This document shows positions 35,231-43,228 of a stretch of 64,000 bases of DNA, piece after piece. The notes below the pieces were generated by a model. The model made no database searches, was not told where the DNA came from, and saw nothing but the letters and a program-made list of their open reading frames with translations. The translations under genes were made by a program, and so were the position numbers. Within the stretch, counting starts at the first letter, position 1, and every line of letters begins with the position of its first letter. The stretch lies in contig NZ_FOGT01000010.1 in assembly GCF_900111295.1 (NCBI RefSeq), positions 1-64,000 of the forward strand, written 5' to 3'. This DNA comes from Salipaludibacillus aurantiacus. GTDB taxonomy: Bacteria > Bacillota > Bacilli > Bacillales > Salisediminibacteriaceae.

Positions 35231-35908
35231 TTACCTCGGCGCATAAGCAGCCATCTGCTGCTGAGCTCCGTCAAACGGATAATCGTATTCGATTTCTTCG
35301 TCAAAGGTCACATAATCAAGGTTGACCATCAGGAGGAGGTAGCGTTTGTCTGTCTGAGGATCGCTGATAATAATGTGATCCCTTCCTGCTGCTTCAATAA
35401 CTCCTTTGAATATTTTTGCATTCCATCTATCATTATTTTCAAACGTCATGTAAAACGTTCCGACTTTCCCGCGGTTAAGACGGAGAATATTTTCAATATA
35501 CGACATTTCAATTGGGAGCATCCCTGGGACTTGTAAAAAAGGTGAAAATGGCTGCTGGGCCTGCTGAACAAACTGTGGAGGGGGCGGCATTGGTGTCCCG
35601 GGCATAAATGGTGAGAACTGCTGCTGGCCTGCCTGGAAACCACCAAACTGCTGTCCTGTGTGCTGCATAGACGGATAGCCGCTATATTGCTGGCCCATCT
35701 GACCCATCGATGGATAGCCCCCGTGCTGCTGGCTCATCTGATGCATCGATGGATAGCCCCCATGCTGCTGACCGCTTCCCATAGAGAAAGCCCCTGCCTG
35801 CTGCGGGCCACCTGCAGGACCATAAGCCCTTTGCTGCTGATCGCCTTCAGAGCTGTCGTAATTCTTGTCATCGTATCCTGAATACGGAAAATCTTGTTGT
35901 GAATACAT
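35231..35908 (-). CDS. gerQ: Spore coat protein GerQ
   Basis: A 225-residue GerQ (YwdL), a spore-coat protein needed to place the hydrolase CwlJ in the coat and cross-linked by transglutaminase in B. subtilis. The conserved part is C-terminal: SYIENILRLNRGKVGTFYMTFENN, then SDPQTDKRYLLLMVNLDYVTFDEEI. The N-terminal ~115 residues are Gln/Gly-rich with three to four degenerate units of the form QQxGGYPSMxQMx (residues ~47-95), a likely source of cross-linking Gln. It is cotranscribed with cwlJ, 12 bases downstream of its stop. Confidence 0.95.
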   Translation of the reverse strand: MYSQQDFPYSGYDDKNYDSSEGDQQQRAYGPAGGPQQAGAFSMGSGQQHGGYPSMHQMSQQHGGYPSMGQMGQQYSGYPSMQHTGQQFGGFQAGQQQFSPFMPGTPMPPPPQFVQQAQQPFSPFLQVPGMLPIEMSYIENILRLNRGKVGTFYMTFENNDRWNAKIFKGVIEAAGRDHIIISDPQTDKRYLLLMVNLDYVTFDEEIEYDYPFDGAQQQMAAYAPR

Positions 35909-35920
35909 TCCACCACTCCT

Positions 35921-36352
35921 TTAATAAACTGTATAAACTGAAGGACATTCACTTGCAAGTGGAGAGTAAAAACAATGCAATTTAAACCTGCCCGAGTTCC
36001 ATTGCCCCCACCATTGCGCAGGACACGGACCATCCGGCCGGAAAAACCATAAATCAAATTCACCTGGCACAAAGCGTTCGCCCGCAACCAGCCTCCTTGC
36101 AAGTCGCCTGTCACGTTCCCTTGCCCGCTGATAAAAATAACCTTTCTGGGTCGCCTCAAATCCCCCAGGTGACTGGAAAACCATTCTGGGAACGGTATTA
36201 ATATCGACGAAGTCAAGGCATCTGGCTCTCACCCGGTTAACCATAACATTTCCGGCGCTCAACATGCCCTGCTCGCCTTCTCCTTCAGCTTCTGCTCGCA
36301 TTAGCCTCGCCAGTAAGTCAATATCCGAATCTCTCGCTTTAATTACAGCCAA
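35921..36352 (-). CDS. cwlJ: Spore cortex cell wall hydrolase CwlJ
   Basis: A 143-residue CwlJ, a hydrolase_2 (SleB-type) cortex-lytic enzyme activated in germination. VIKARDSDIDLLARLMRAEAEGEG includes the conserved catalytic Glu region, followed by GNVMVNRVRARC and FEATQKGYFYQRA. No signal peptide, as expected for a coat-located CwlJ. The frame is open upstream to 36421, but AAAGGAGGT lies seven bases before the TTG at 36352 and this start gives the family length. It forms an operon with gerQ, the pair being mutually dependent in germination. Confidence 0.9.
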   Translation of the reverse strand: MAVIKARDSDIDLLARLMRAEAEGEGEQGMLSAGNVMVNRVRARCLDFVDINTVPRMVFQSPGGFEATQKGYFYQRARERDRRLARRLVAGERFVPGEFDLWFFRPDGPCPAQWWGQWNSGRFKLHCFYSPLASECPSVYTVY

Positions 36353-36430
36353 CCCCACACCTCCTTTAGCCGGGTCCACGAATAAAGTTGTTTCCAGACT
36401 TTCAGGGCAGCCCCCACTCATACTAATCCC

Positions 36431-36460
36431 ATTGTATGAACCCGCCTAAGCCCCTATGAC
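36431..36460 (-). promoter_or_regulatory. Candidate sigma-E promoter of cwlJ-gerQ
   Basis: On the minus strand GTCATAGG (36453-36460), 14 bases, then CATACAAT (36431-36438). The -10 is an exact match to the sigma-E form CATACANT and the -35 contains the usual ATA. The predicted start is about 70 bases upstream of the cwlJ TTG. Sigma-E control of both genes is established in B. subtilis; here it is inferred from sequence. Confidence 0.6.
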
Positions 36461-36484
36461 AAAAACCAAATTTAGTTTGAAGGA

Positions 36485-37424
36485 GCATTAGTAAGCGAAA
36501 GCGGCGCAGTAGATTTGGCAAGGTAGGTGCAACGGGTGTAGCACTCTTTACCTGCGACGAGCAAGCCGAAGCGGCGCAGGAGCACTCTTTACCTGCGACG
36601 AGCAAGCCTGAAGCGGCGCAGGAGCGCCAACACATGTATCAGGAAGAAAACAGGAGGAAAAGAGAGCTGTAAGGAGGTAAAAGAGGGTTTGAAAGAGTTG
36701 GTGCAACAGGTGTAGCACCAACACATGTATCAGGAAGAAAACAGGAGGAAAAGAGAGCTGTAAGGAGGTAAAAGAGGGTTTGAAAGAGTTGGTGCAACAG
36801 GTGTAGCACCAACACATGTATCAGGAAGAAAACAGGAGGAAAAGAGAGCTGTAAGGAGGTAAAAGAGGGTTTGAAAGAGTTGGTGCAACAGGTGTAGCAC
36901 CAACACATGTATCAGGAAGAAAACAGGAGGAAAAGAGAGCTGTAAGAAGGTAAAAGAGGGTTTGGAAGGGTTGGTGCAACAGATGTAGCACCAACAAACG
37001 TATCAGGATGAAAACAGGAGAAAAAGAGAGCTTGAAAGAGGTAAAAGAGGGTTTGAAAGAGTTGGTGCAACGGGTGTAGCACCAACAAACGTATCAGGAT
37101 GAAAACAGGAGAAAAAGAGAGCTTGAAAGAGGTAAAAGAGGGTTTGGCAAGGTAGGTGCAACGGGTGTAGCACCAACAAACGTATCAGGAAGAAAACAGG
37201 AGGAAAAGAGAGCTGTAAGGAGGTAAAAAAGGGTTTGAAAGAGTTGGTGCAACGGGTGTATCACTCTTCACCTGCGACGAGCAAGCCGAAGCGGCGCAGG
37301 AGCACTCTTTACCTGCGACGAGCAAGCGAAAGCGGCGCAGGAGCACCAACAAACGTAGCAGGACGAAACCAGGAGGAAAAGAGAGCTGTAAGGAGGTAAA
37401 AGAGGGTTTGGCAAGGTAGGTGCC
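36485..37424. repeat. 91-bp tandem repeat array with embedded 41-bp modules
   Basis: Eight units of a 91-base repeat start at 36630, 36721, 36812, 36903, 36994, 37085, 37176 and 37349 (the last shortened). The first three are identical; the others vary at a few positions. Each full unit is purine-rich on the plus strand, ends in TTGGTGC-10 bases-GCACCAA (a 7-bp hairpin), and most carry AAGGAGGT. A second 41-base unit (core CTGCGACGAGCAAG, GCGGCGCAGGAGCAC) occurs as pairs at about 36540-36621 and inserted at 37261-37342. The array fills the gap between cwlJ and the hemQ terminator. No coding function is supported, since 91 is not a multiple of three. Confidence 0.95.
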
Positions 37425-37453
37425 ACCATAGCCCCGCCGCCATCGCCCTGCAC

Positions 37454-37487
37454 AAAAAAACGTGAGGCAGCTATCAAGCGCCTCACG
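37454..37487 (-). terminator. hemQ terminator
   Basis: On the minus strand CGTGAGGC pairs with GCCTCACG and runs into seven T, 12 bases after the hemQ stop. Confidence 0.85.
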
Positions 37488-37498
37488 GAATTCAATCT

Positions 37499-38242
37499 TT
37501 AAACATATAAAAATTGTTTTACTTTTTCATCTTCAAGGTAGGTGCCTACATAGAAGGAGCCAAATTCGCCGTAGCGGGCGCTCACTTCATCGAAGCGCAT
37601 TTCGTAAACGAGCTTTTTAAACTGCAGTACATCGTGGGCGAAGAGAGTCACGCCCCATTCCCAGTCGTCGAAGCCGACTGAGCCGGAGATAATCTGGCGG
37701 ACTTTGCCGGCATAGCTGCGTCCGATCATTCCGTGGCTGCGCATCATTGTCTGGCGCTCTTCCATTGGAAGCATGTACCAGTTGTCGTTGCCTTGGCGGC
37801 GTTTATCCATTGGATAGAAGCAGACATACTGCCACTTCGGCAGGATCGGTTTCAGACGAGCCTGTATTTCCGGGTCTTGGTCCGGGTCTTTGTCTGCAGG
37901 GAGATAATTACTTAACTCCACTACCGAGACATAAGAATAAGTCGGAACTGTAAATTCAGCGAGGCGGGTTTTATTAAACGCGCTCTCAATCTCAATGAGC
38001 TCGTCCATTGTCGGACGCAGAAGCATGATCATTAAATCAGCTTTTTGGCCTAAAATCGAATAGAGGCCGTGGCTGCCTTCAAATTTCGATTGTGTTTTGT
38101 CCCATTTTTCAAGTAAATTCATAAATTCAGCAATAATTGATTCTCTCTCATCGGAAGAAATCTTTTTCCATTCAGCCCAGTTCATTTTACGGAAATCATG
38201 GAGCACATACCATCCGTCCAGTGTCTTAGCCGGTTCTGCCAT
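37499..38242 (-). CDS. hemQ: Coproheme decarboxylase HemQ (YwfI)
   Basis: A 247-residue HemQ (ChdC), chlorite-dismutase fold. It turns iron-coproporphyrin III into protoheme by two hydrogen-peroxide-dependent decarboxylations, the last step of the Gram-positive heme route. Key parts are [20 protein letters not shown] with the catalytic Tyr, MRSHGMIGR with the proximal heme His, and the C-terminal [19 protein letters not shown]. It lacks the distal Arg of true chlorite dismutases as far as I can see. Monocistronic with its own terminator; the ATG follows AGGAGTTGA. Confidence 0.94.
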   Translation of the reverse strand: MAEPAKTLDGWYVLHDFRKMNWAEWKKISSDERESIIAEFMNLLEKWDKTQSKFEGSHGLYSILGQKADLMIMLLRPTMDELIEIESAFNKTRLAEFTVPTYSYVSVVELSNYLPADKDPDQDPEIQARLKPILPKWQYVCFYPMDKRRQGNDNWYMLPMEERQTMMRSHGMIGRSYAGKVRQIISGSVGFDDWEWGVTLFAHDVLQFKKLVYEMRFDEVSARYGEFGSFYVGTYLEDEKVKQFLYV

Positions 38243-38341
38243 TTAAATCAACTCCTGTTCATGTTCAATAATTAAAGGTTTCCACAATTATTATAGTGTA
38301 TGTAACGTTATTGCACATCTCCCATTATACAAGCCGCTGGA

Positions 38342-38380
38342 GAAAAAACCAAACAGCATGCCCGATGTTTGGCATGCTGC
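38342..38380 (-). terminator. Terminator of the fadH-enoyl-CoA hydratase operon
   Basis: On the minus strand CAGCATGCC pairs with GGCATGCTG, then GGTTTTTTC. It lies about 105 bases after the stop at 38485. Confidence 0.7.
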
Positions 38381-38484
38381 TGGGATGAATGTCAGGATGC
38401 GATTTTCAAAATATGGTTTCAGGTTCTGGCCCTCTCTGTCTTTAGAGCACCGCGCCCAGAAGGTGCAAGGCTGAAGTGCTGATT

Positions 38485-39228
38485 TTATCCTTTAGCCCGG
38501 TTCAGGAACGCCATGACTGCCTGAAGGTGGGCTTCAGATTTTCCAGCGGCCCGCTGGCCTTCTACTTCAGCATATAAAACATCACGCAGTGAGCTGTCCA
38601 TTCCTGCTTTCATATTTTTCTTCATCCAGCCATAGGCGGGGTGGGGGGCCTGCTTGAGTGCCTGTACAAACTGTGCAGGATCACCGATCTGATTAATGAG
38701 ACCAATCTTCAAAGCTTCTTCAGGGCTTATAGACCCGCCCAGCCCCAATTCGATTGCTTTTCCCATGCCTACAAGACGCGGCAAAAAGTAGGAAGCTCCT
38801 GCGTCTGGTGTGAGCCCGATATGCAGAAAGCTGAGCGCGATTTTTGCATCGGAAGAAGCGAAACGGAAATCACAGGCGAGTGCGAGACTGAGGCCGGCTC
38901 CGACAGCTGTTCCGTTCATGTAGGCGAGTGTTGGTTTATCGATTTCGTCGATCAGCAGTAAAAGCTGATTGTAAGTGCGTTCCAGGTACTCACCGTGGTC
39001 AAATGTTTCCATTTCCTTCACGGGGATGCTCTTTAAATCGGCTCCGCTTGAGAAGGCTCCTTCTGTTCCTGTAAGCACGATCACTTGAACGTCATTGTCT
39101 CTCCGCGCTTCCTGGAACGCCTCATATAAGTCTTTATGCATCTCTTCATTAATTGCATTTTTCACTTCCGGGCGGTTCATCATAATCGTTGCTATGCCGT
39201 CTTTTACGTCGTACTTTACAGTCTTCAT
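38485..39228 (-). CDS. Enoyl-CoA hydratase/isomerase family protein
   Basis: A 247-residue crotonase-fold enzyme. SSGADLKSIP and AVGAGLSLALACDFRFAS form the oxyanion hole that stabilises the acyl-CoA enolate; FLHIGLTPDAGASYFLPRLVG follows as in the family. One of the two usual catalytic Glu positions appears replaced (PDAGASYFL), so isomerase rather than hydratase activity is possible. It lies 18 bases downstream of fadH on the same strand and should share its FadR-type promoter, placing it in fatty-acid beta-oxidation. Confidence 0.85.
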   Translation of the reverse strand: MKTVKYDVKDGIATIMMNRPEVKNAINEEMHKDLYEAFQEARRDNDVQVIVLTGTEGAFSSGADLKSIPVKEMETFDHGEYLERTYNQLLLLIDEIDKPTLAYMNGTAVGAGLSLALACDFRFASSDAKIALSFLHIGLTPDAGASYFLPRLVGMGKAIELGLGGSISPEEALKIGLINQIGDPAQFVQALKQAPHPAYGWMKKNMKAGMDSSLRDVLYAEVEGQRAAGKSEAHLQAVMAFLNRAKG

Positions 39229-39246
39229 GGCGATCCCTCCGTTATT

Positions 39247-41175
39247 TTATAGTGCCCGTGCAAGTACTGCTCCGTCATAAATGGCTTTTTTAGCGTCAAG
39301 GCCCAGCGCATCTTTCGCTCCGCCAATGATGTGCACATTCTTGCCTTCATCCCTTAAAGCGGCAGCAAGCTCATCGTTAATCAGCTGTCCTGCTGCAAGT
39401 ACCACCGTATCCGCTTCAGCTGTTTTCTGCTCGCCTTCGTGGATAAAGGTGACCGATTGCCCGTCAATTCGTTCATAGGCTTCAATTCCGCCGATCATTT
39501 TGATGCCCATTTGCTTCAATTCCATAAGAGTGGCCCATCGTGTCGTTTTACCGATCCCTCGGGCAAATTTCGTGCTGCGCTGAAGAAGGGTAATTGACTC
39601 AACCCCTTTTCCTTTCAAAAATAAGGCCAGGTCACAGGCTATTCCGCCGCCGCCAATAATGGTGACACGGCTGCCGGTTGTGGCTGTCCCTTCAAAAACG
39701 TCACGGTAGGACAGGATATTCTTGTCATTAACCCCTTCAATTTCAGGCATCCGGGGAACAATTCCGGTAGCAATGACGATCTCATCAGCTTCTTTTATAA
39801 GCGGATCTTCTGCTGATAAACGTTCTCCGAGTTTAAGGTCGACACCGAGTTTGTCCATTTGGACCCGGTAGTAACGGAGTGTTTCATAAAACTCCTGTTT
39901 ACCTGGTATCTGTTTTGAATAGTTAAGCTGGCCGCCAATTTCAGTTTTTTCGTCGACAAGCGTGACATGGTGGCCGCGTTCAGCTGCGACACGGGCCGTT
40001 TCCAGACCGGCGGGTCCGGCTCCTATGATAAGAAGATTTTTAGTTTTTTCAGCTGGTTCGAGCGTTAATTCGGTTTCTCTGCCGGCTTCCGGATTGACAA
40101 GGCATGTGGCTGCCTTTCCTTCAAAAACATGGTCCAGGCAGGCCTGGTTACAGGCGATGCACGTATTTACCTCGTCATAACGATCTTCTTTTCCTTTTGT
40201 GAGGATAGCCGGATCAGCCAGGAACGGCCGTGCCATAGAGACAAGCTGAACAGTTCCTTCTTCAAGAACTTTATTGGCGTCACGCGGATCATTAATTCTG
40301 TTGCTGGCTACTACCGGGATGGAAACTTCTTTGGCAATGTTTTCAGCGACAGGAACGAATTGCATTCTCGGCACTTTCATAGAGATCGTCGGCACCTTGG
40401 ATTCATGCCAGCCAATTCCGATATTCAGTACGTCAGCACCTGCTTTTTCTATTTCCCGCGCCCATTGAAGCGTTTCCAATTCTGTCGTGCTTTCATCAAT
40501 CAAATCGAGGCCTGACATTCTGAACAGCACAGGGTAATCCGGCCCGACAGCTTCACGGACGGCCTTCATGATTTCTACAGGGAATTTAAGGCGGTTATTG
40601 AAGGTGCCGCCCCATTCGTCTGTTCTCTTGTTGGTGGCAGGGGAGACGAACTGGTTAATCAGATACCCTTCTGACCCCATAATTTCTACCGCATCAAAAC
40701 CGGCTTCTTTTGCCCGGCGGGCCCCCTGTGCGAAATCGTCAATAGTTTTTAAAATCTGTTCGTGGTTCATTTCAGCCGGCTTATCAGGATTAATAGGCGA
40801 CTGAAGAGGGGAAGGAGCCACTGGGTTCATTCCCGTCATGATTTTGTACGCGTACCGTCCCGCGTGAAACAGCTGGAGGGCAATGGCTCCGCCTTCGTCA
40901 TGGACACCTTGAGTTAACGGCTTCCACCGTTCAACATCTTCGTCTTCGTAAATTGTCATGAAATCGAGTCCGCCGCTGCCTTCCGGATTTACGGCTGCAC
41001 CTCCAGTGACGATCAGCCCGACGTCGAAGGCCGCCCTCCGTTTGTAAAACTCTGTAAGTTTATGAATCCCGTTTTCCAGTCCTTCCAATCCTACATGCAT
41101 GGAGCCCATAATCACACGGCTCCTTAACGTCAAATTGTTAATCGTGAGCGGTTGAAATAAAGCATCGCAACCCAT
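39247..41175 (-). CDS. fadH: 2,4-dienoyl-CoA reductase-type NADH:flavin oxidoreductase
   Basis: A 642-residue multidomain flavoenzyme. The N-terminal ~340 residues are an Old Yellow Enzyme TIM barrel with FMN, then CIACNQACLDHVFEGKAATC binds a 4Fe-4S cluster, and the C-terminal part has two dinucleotide motifs, LIIGAGPAGLETARVAAERG (FAD) and VTIIGGGGIACDLA (NAD(P)H). This is the FadH layout: it reduces 2,4-dienoyl-CoA from unsaturated fatty acids. The ATG at 41175 follows AAGGGGGA; the longer frame to 41232 lacks a ribosome site. The promoter carries a FadR-like operator. Confidence 0.9.
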   Translation of the reverse strand: MGCDALFQPLTINNLTLRSRVIMGSMHVGLEGLENGIHKLTEFYKRRAAFDVGLIVTGGAAVNPEGSGGLDFMTIYEDEDVERWKPLTQGVHDEGGAIALQLFHAGRYAYKIMTGMNPVAPSPLQSPINPDKPAEMNHEQILKTIDDFAQGARRAKEAGFDAVEIMGSEGYLINQFVSPATNKRTDEWGGTFNNRLKFPVEIMKAVREAVGPDYPVLFRMSGLDLIDESTTELETLQWAREIEKAGADVLNIGIGWHESKVPTISMKVPRMQFVPVAENIAKEVSIPVVASNRINDPRDANKVLEEGTVQLVSMARPFLADPAILTKGKEDRYDEVNTCIACNQACLDHVFEGKAATCLVNPEAGRETELTLEPAEKTKNLLIIGAGPAGLETARVAAERGHHVTLVDEKTEIGGQLNYSKQIPGKQEFYETLRYYRVQMDKLGVDLKLGERLSAEDPLIKEADEIVIATGIVPRMPEIEGVNDKNILSYRDVFEGTATTGSRVTIIGGGGIACDLALFLKGKGVESITLLQRSTKFARGIGKTTRWATLMELKQMGIKMIGGIEAYERIDGQSVTFIHEGEQKTAEADTVVLAAGQLINDELAAALRDEGKNVHIIGGAKDALGLDAKKAIYDGAVLARAL

Positions 41176-41239
41176 AAGATCCCCCTTTAAAAAATAGATT
41201 TCAGTCAGTTTCTCGGTGAATTTTCCCAACATTTAAAAA

Positions 41240-41286
41240 TGAGTGATTATTCATTCATTATACTTAATAAAGGAGAAGGATTGCAA
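41240..41286 (-). promoter_or_regulatory. fadH promoter with FadR-type operator
   Basis: On the minus strand TTGCAA (41281-41286) and TATAAT (41257-41262) are 18 bases apart. Overlapping and following the -10 is TGAGTGATTATTCATTCA (plus strand 41240-41257), which matches 17 of 18 positions of the B. subtilis FadR site TGAATGANTANTCATTCA. FadR is expected to repress until long-chain acyl-CoA releases it. Confidence 0.8.
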
Positions 41287-41600
41287 TTGGAAATTCACAT
41301 TCAGGAGGGAGAACCGCTTAAAATACCTTCTGTCATCGCACATATAGTCATAGTAATTAGTTATGAAAGTGAGGGCGGGGCACTAAAAAAGCGGGAGGGT
41401 AGACTGTAACTCTTTAATTATTAGGATGACATTAAAAATAATTAGGAGCATTAGTGTCCAAGTAAAGAAGGGAGGGACAGAGGATTTAAAGGGCTTATAT
41501 AGCACGTTCTGGAAATTTTTCAGTTAGGCAAGAAGAGATTCAGGGTAATGAAGGGGGGCAGAAACCTAGAAACACAACAGTTTTATTGGAGGAGAAGGCA
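41287..41600. other. Intergenic region, nothing identified
   Basis: Between the fadH promoter and the first EamA remnant I see no gene, strong hairpin or repeat. A GGAGGAGAAGG ribosome site at about 41588-41598 belongs to the decayed EamA start at 41601. Confidence 0.5.
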
Positions 41601-41720
41601 ATGAATTTTATTGGAACAGGACTTGTTTTATTAGCAGCAATTTTATGGGGTGTGTGGGGGGAATAGGATCCATTTTAATGGATAGAGGCTGGTGATCCTC
41701 TTCTTGTTTCTTAGTGATTC
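41601..41720 (+). pseudogene. N-terminal remnant of an EamA transporter
   Basis: An ATG after GGAGGAGAAGG begins MNFIGTGLVLLAAILWGVWG, clearly alike to the start of the intact EamA gene at 42265 (LVILAAIFWGISGGIGDILM). A frame change after the Gly-Gly turn leads to a stop at about 41666; the lost frame goes on as a relative of GSILMDRGW and DPLLVS before it is cut at about 41720 by an IS3-type end. Confidence 0.75.
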
Positions 41721-41876
41721 CTTAAAGTTAGACACGCTATATATTAGGCAGCTTTCAGGGTATGAGTTCGGTATTTTACCGGGCTCATGCCTTTTAATTT
41801 TGCCTTTATACGTTTGTGGTTATAGTAATACATACATTTTTCCAGTTCCTTCTTAAAGTGATCTACACCAGGAGCC
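41721..41876 (-). mobile_element. IS3-family (IS150-type) transposase C-terminal remnant
   Basis: On the minus strand the frame ending at the stop 41744-41746 reads [21 protein letters not shown], then [17 protein letters not shown], the unmistakable OrfB end of IS3/IS150-type transposases (normally GMSPVEYR). CTTAAAGTTAGACACGC at 41721-41737 resembles the element's terminal repeat. Only about 45 codons remain and no other end was found, so it is a fossil. It interrupts the first EamA copy. Confidence 0.8.
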
Positions 41877-41886
41877 AAAACGTTTT

Positions 41887-42026
41887 TGTTGCACTCGGTA
41901 TGAGATTTGTTGCGCCCTCTCAATTATTTGTTGCATTCTCCATAATATGTTGCGCTCCGGATGAGAATTGTGGTGCTCTTTCCATCATATGTTGCGTTCA
42001 TTCCATTATTTGTTGCGCTCCTGACC
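41887..42026. repeat. Irregular 19-21-bp TGTTGC repeats
   Basis: TGTTGC recurs at 41887, 41908, 41929 and 41948, then as a degenerate GTGGTGC and twice more before about 42020, each followed by a C/T-rich link and a short ATTATT- or ATAATA-like tail. Spacing is 19-21 bases. It directly follows the IS3 remnant. No coding frame fits. Confidence 0.6.
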
Positions 42027-42264
42027 AGTATCTTTCCACTCTCATCCCCGGTCCACAAAGGCACACATTCTTTCAATCTTTTACGAGAAATTATTAGTTT
42101 ATGTGTGAGATATAAAAGGAATTCCATTTAATATCCATGTCACAACTGTTTGATTAAGAGCGTAGAGAGGACTGCTTAGCCCGTAAATTTACGTTATTTG
42201 GTCTCGTTAGGTTTTCAATGGCTGGATCAAAAATCGCATGATGACTTATTATTAGGGGGTATTT

Positions 42265-43131
42265 ATGAAATATACGGGTATAAGCTTAGTTATATTAGCT
42301 GCTATATTTTGGGGCATTAGTGGAGGAATAGGCGATATTTTAATGGACAAAGGCTGGGATCCTCTTGTGATTTCCCTTTACCGAGGGGCTGTTGGGTTTA
42401 TTTGTTTTTTCACTTGGTTTCTCTTGCGCTTTAGAGAATACTGGACCTACTCTCCACGGTTATTTATGTGGTCTGTATTGGCTGGTGTAGGGGTCGCTGG
42501 GAATTTCACTTTTTATTATTTAAGTATTGAAGCTTCTAGCGTAGCAGTTGCTGCTACTTTAATGTACACCGCCCCAGTGTTCGTTCTATTAATCTCCTTT
42601 TTCTTGCGAATAGAACGTTCATCTTGGTTTAAATGGGGATGTATTTTCGGTGTGCTAATGGGAATTATCCTACTTACAGGTGCATATAACCCTGAGGAGA
42701 TTTCAGTGAGTTTAGCAGGGGCGGCAGCGGGGCTTTCTGCAGGGCTCTTTTATGCATTATTTATATTTGGATTTAAAAAATCCTCAACGATCGGCAAGCC
42801 GCAGACCACCTTAACGATCGCATTTTTATCTTTCTGTGTTATCCTTATTTTCCTTGCAGATAAGAAGGAAGCAGCCAGTGTCATGACTTCAAGCGACCTA
42901 GGATGGTTTATCCTATTAGGGCTCGTGGGTGCAGGAATTTCATTTATTTTTTATGTGATTGGGATTCGAAGAACTACGCCGACCACTGCATCGATGGTTG
43001 CGATGGTAGAGCCGGTCACAGCTTCATTATTTGGAATTCTACTTCTCGGTAATCAGTTAGACATGATTCAATTTCTTGGAATGGGTATCATTTTGTCTAC
43101 TGTCACCTTTCTTAGTGTGAAGCAGGGATAG
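42265..43131 (+). CDS. EamA family (DMT superfamily) transporter, copy 1
   Basis: A 288-residue membrane protein with ten predicted membrane segments in two EamA repeats. The starts of the halves are visible as LVILAAIFWGISGGIGDILMDKGW and GAAAGLSAGLFYALFIFGFKKS, and the conserved end is TTPTTASMVAMVEPVTASLFGILLLG. DMT transporters export amino acids or other metabolites; cargo unknown. GGGGGTATTT precedes the ATG. About 80% of residues look shared with the gene at 43847, and their 5' leaders are also alike, so they are tandem duplicates. Confidence 0.88.
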   Translation: MKYTGISLVILAAIFWGISGGIGDILMDKGWDPLVISLYRGAVGFICFFTWFLLRFREYWTYSPRLFMWSVLAGVGVAGNFTFYYLSIEASSVAVAATLMYTAPVFVLLISFFLRIERSSWFKWGCIFGVLMGIILLTGAYNPEEISVSLAGAAAGLSAGLFYALFIFGFKKSSTIGKPQTTLTIAFLSFCVILIFLADKKEAASVMTSSDLGWFILLGLVGAGISFIFYVIGIRRTTPTTASMVAMVEPVTASLFGILLLGNQLDMIQFLGMGIILSTVTFLSVKQG

Positions 43132-43180
43132 CGATTAACTCATTAAAATAAATTTATAACACGTGCTTACAATGTAAGGG

Positions 43181-43228
43181 GCTGTCTAATAAGTCGATCA
43201 TCAATCGACTTAAGGGCAGCTTTTTTTA
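43181..43228 (+). terminator. Terminator of EamA copy 1
   Basis: GCTGTC…AAGTCGAT pairs with ATCGACTT…GGCAGC, followed by seven T. Confidence 0.8.

Noticed and set aside
36485-37424. CRISPR array
   Set aside because: Units abut with no unique spacers, and no cas genes are present.
36548-37495. Minus-strand open frames through the tandem array (Cys/Phe/Leu-rich peptides)
   Set aside because: The 91-base unit is pyrimidine-rich on the minus strand and has no stop in any frame, so three units read through all phases by chance. The period is not a multiple of three and no ribosome site or start fits.
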